Positions 62,302 through 64,000 of a stretch of 64,000 bases of DNA are shown one piece after another (within the stretch, counting starts at the first letter, position 1; each line of letters opens with the position of its first letter). The stretch comes from Lepisosteus oculatus (Eukaryota; Chordata; Actinopteri; Semionotiformes; Lepisosteidae): contig NC_090698.1 in NCBI RefSeq assembly GCF_040954835.1, forward strand, positions 51,346,284-51,410,283, given 5' to 3'. A program made the translations under genes and the position numbers. Below the pieces are notes generated by a model that had not been told where the DNA came from, ran no database searches, and saw nothing but the letters and a program-made list of their open reading frames with translations.

Positions 62302-64000
62302 GTTTGTTGATTCTGAGCAAATCCTTGGAAACCACACACTGCACCATGGGTAACTTTTAGCAGCACTAAAGCCAGAGGATACCTAAGGCTGCAGGATTGC
62401 AGCACAAATGCACAGAAAGACAGTTACACCCATTAAAGAAAAATGTGATGAAAAATAAGTGGTTTACTTGCATCTTGGATTAAAAAACTACAGAACACTA
62501 CAATTAAACTAAAACAATTTAGGAATCTTTCATTTGTGAGTCCAATTCTATATTTTTTTTTACTGAAAGTGTATTGATATCTGGTTGACCTTGCTAAAAT
62601 ATTTAATATTTTACTTGGAATAGCTAGAGTCCAATTAGAAGATGGGAACACTGCAATATCATGACAATCCAGTCTTATCAAAACACATCACCCACAGGAT
62701 ACATATTAAAGTCTCAGTCATTCCAGATAAATGTAAAAATACTTTTAGACATGAGGCATTGCTGTCAAACCAAGAATGTCAAACTTAGCTTTGACCCTTT
62801 CAGTTAACTAGTTATGTATTGTAGCACTGGAGTCACAAGAACATTCTACTTGTAGCTTGCGCAGTCTTGCCTATCAAAAGTTTACCCTTCATTAAACTGG
62901 TGAAGCTTTGTCCCACCTTTCTACCTGAATATTTGAATATTTTAATAACAATTGGAATACTCACAATGAACACTTTAAATTGTTCAGTTATCTCCAATCC
63001 TATTTCTGTAGAGCCCCATGCAGCAGATCCTATAGGTCATAAATCAATATTTAATCACTTTGAACAATTTCAAAGTGATCAATTCTAGGTGATTTGCTCA
63101 AGTAATTTTGAGATCATTTGAACAAATCTTTACACCACCAGGAGCAGATATTTCGTATCCTTTCAAAGTTTGTGATTTAAAAGACCAGCTTGATGACGCT
63201 TTACCCAAGAAACAATCTGAGGAATTAGAGCAGGGAGCTGTAGGGTGGAACTGGATCATTACTTGCTTAACTGGACAAGTTTAATAGCTTCTTCCAACTC
63301 TTCAGGTGCTGCTGCTTGCAAGACCGAGAACTCCTGCAATCACATCTGCCCTGAAGGACTATAACTTTGTCCGAAAAAGTTGAAATAAAATTAAACAAAC
63401 AGCATTAAGATTTAAATTAAAAGTATTCCTCTTAAAAAGCAAAAGAAAAAAATTGCTTAAATGAATCATATAGGACGGTGTGGTGCTGTAGTGGTTAGCA
63501 ATGCTGCCTCACAGCTCTATGGCCTTGGATTCACCTAGCACCTGTGATAGCAGGTTACTAGCAGATAGCACCTGGATCTTAAGGTGCTATCTGCATGGAG
63601 TTTGTATGTTCTCCCCCTGTTCATCTGGGTTTCTTCAGGTACGCTGATTTCCTCCAACAGGCCAGAGACTTACTGGTTAAATGGGTTAACTCGTTAATTA
63701 GGTTAATGGGCTTCTGGGAAAACTGGCCATGTTGCGAATTTGCATGTGTTTGTTTGTCCTGTGATGGACTGGTATCCCATTCAGGGTGTACCCTGCCTTG
63801 CACACATTGCTTGTCGAGACAGGCTCCGACTCCCCTGTGACCCTGGACCCTATTGGATGAAGTAGTCAGAAAATGGATGAATGGATTAGATATATTCAAA
63901 ACATATAAGTGTAAGTATTGTAAAGTTTCTGATATCATATCTGATATAATTTGTAGTAGCATTTAAACAAAAATGTAAAAGAAAAACACTTAATATACTG
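62302..64000. other. SPMIP10 upstream region and window end
   Basis: No coding exon is recognised. GTTACCCATGG (minus sense, about 62344-62354) lies close upstream of the SPMIP10 ATG. From 62430 to 63470 the sequence is AT-rich with only small unconvincing ORFs. SINE copy 7 fills most of the end. Confidence 0.5.
63471..63886 (+). repeat. tRNA-derived SINE (copy 7, with internal duplication or insertion)
   Basis: GGACGGTGTGGTGCTGTAGTGG opens a near full-length copy, ending GAAAATGGATGAATGG at 63885. Between the B-box-like region and GGAGTTTGTATGTTCTCC there is an extra block, about 63536-63590, with a repeated AGCACCT and an inverted AGGTGCT. The two ORFs over it are repeat shadows. Confidence 0.85.

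Overview
The window is vertebrate nuclear DNA: spliced genes with GT-AG introns, AT-rich non-coding sequence and many decayed retroelements. Two things suggest a ray-finned fish that branched off before or outside the teleosts (gar, bowfin or sturgeon grade). One is the tRNA-derived SINE copies whose tails end in GGATGGATGG-like sequence. The other is gene order matching human 5q23. The species itself is inferred, not proven.

Five protein-coding genes can be read exon by exon, each with consistent splice phases. From left to right: MARCHF3 (+, 4 coding exons, 5640-21288, 252 aa), a membrane RING-CH E3 ubiquitin ligase; LMNB1 (-, 11 coding exons, 28885-46879, 589 aa), the lamin B1 filament protein with a CLIM prenylation box; a JTB-family gene (-, 5 exons, 50856-54685, 141 aa), a small type I membrane protein; a LARP6-family gene (+, 3 exons, 56557-59929, 503 aa), with La motif, RRM and C-terminal LSA motif; and SPMIP10/TEX43 (-, 3 exons, 61350-62301, 121 aa), a sperm microtubule inner protein.

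MARCHF3 and LMNB1 are tail to tail, and SPMIP10 lies on the other side of LMNB1, as on human 5q23. Between LMNB1 and SPMIP10 sit a JTB relative and a LARP6 relative. Their best-known human genes are on 1q21 and 15q23, which belong to the same ancient paralogon as the lamin loci. They may be whole-genome-duplication copies lost from the human chromosome 5 region. This is the most interesting feature of the window. The five genes do not form a pathway; they are linked by ancestral synteny.

The rest is introns and intergenic DNA. It holds at least seven copies of one tRNA-SINE family, fragments of a non-LTR retrotransposon (reverse transcriptase, 3' end and 3' tail), a hAT-like non-autonomous element, a Tc1/mariner transposase relic, and a repeat family with a GGCT/AGCC hairpin followed by GAAACG, including a perfect-looking 80-nt foldback near 27.7 kb. 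No rRNA, tRNA, CRISPR or bacterial features are present. Exon coordinates were derived by hand from reading frames, splice motifs and remembered family sequences, so single-base errors are possible.
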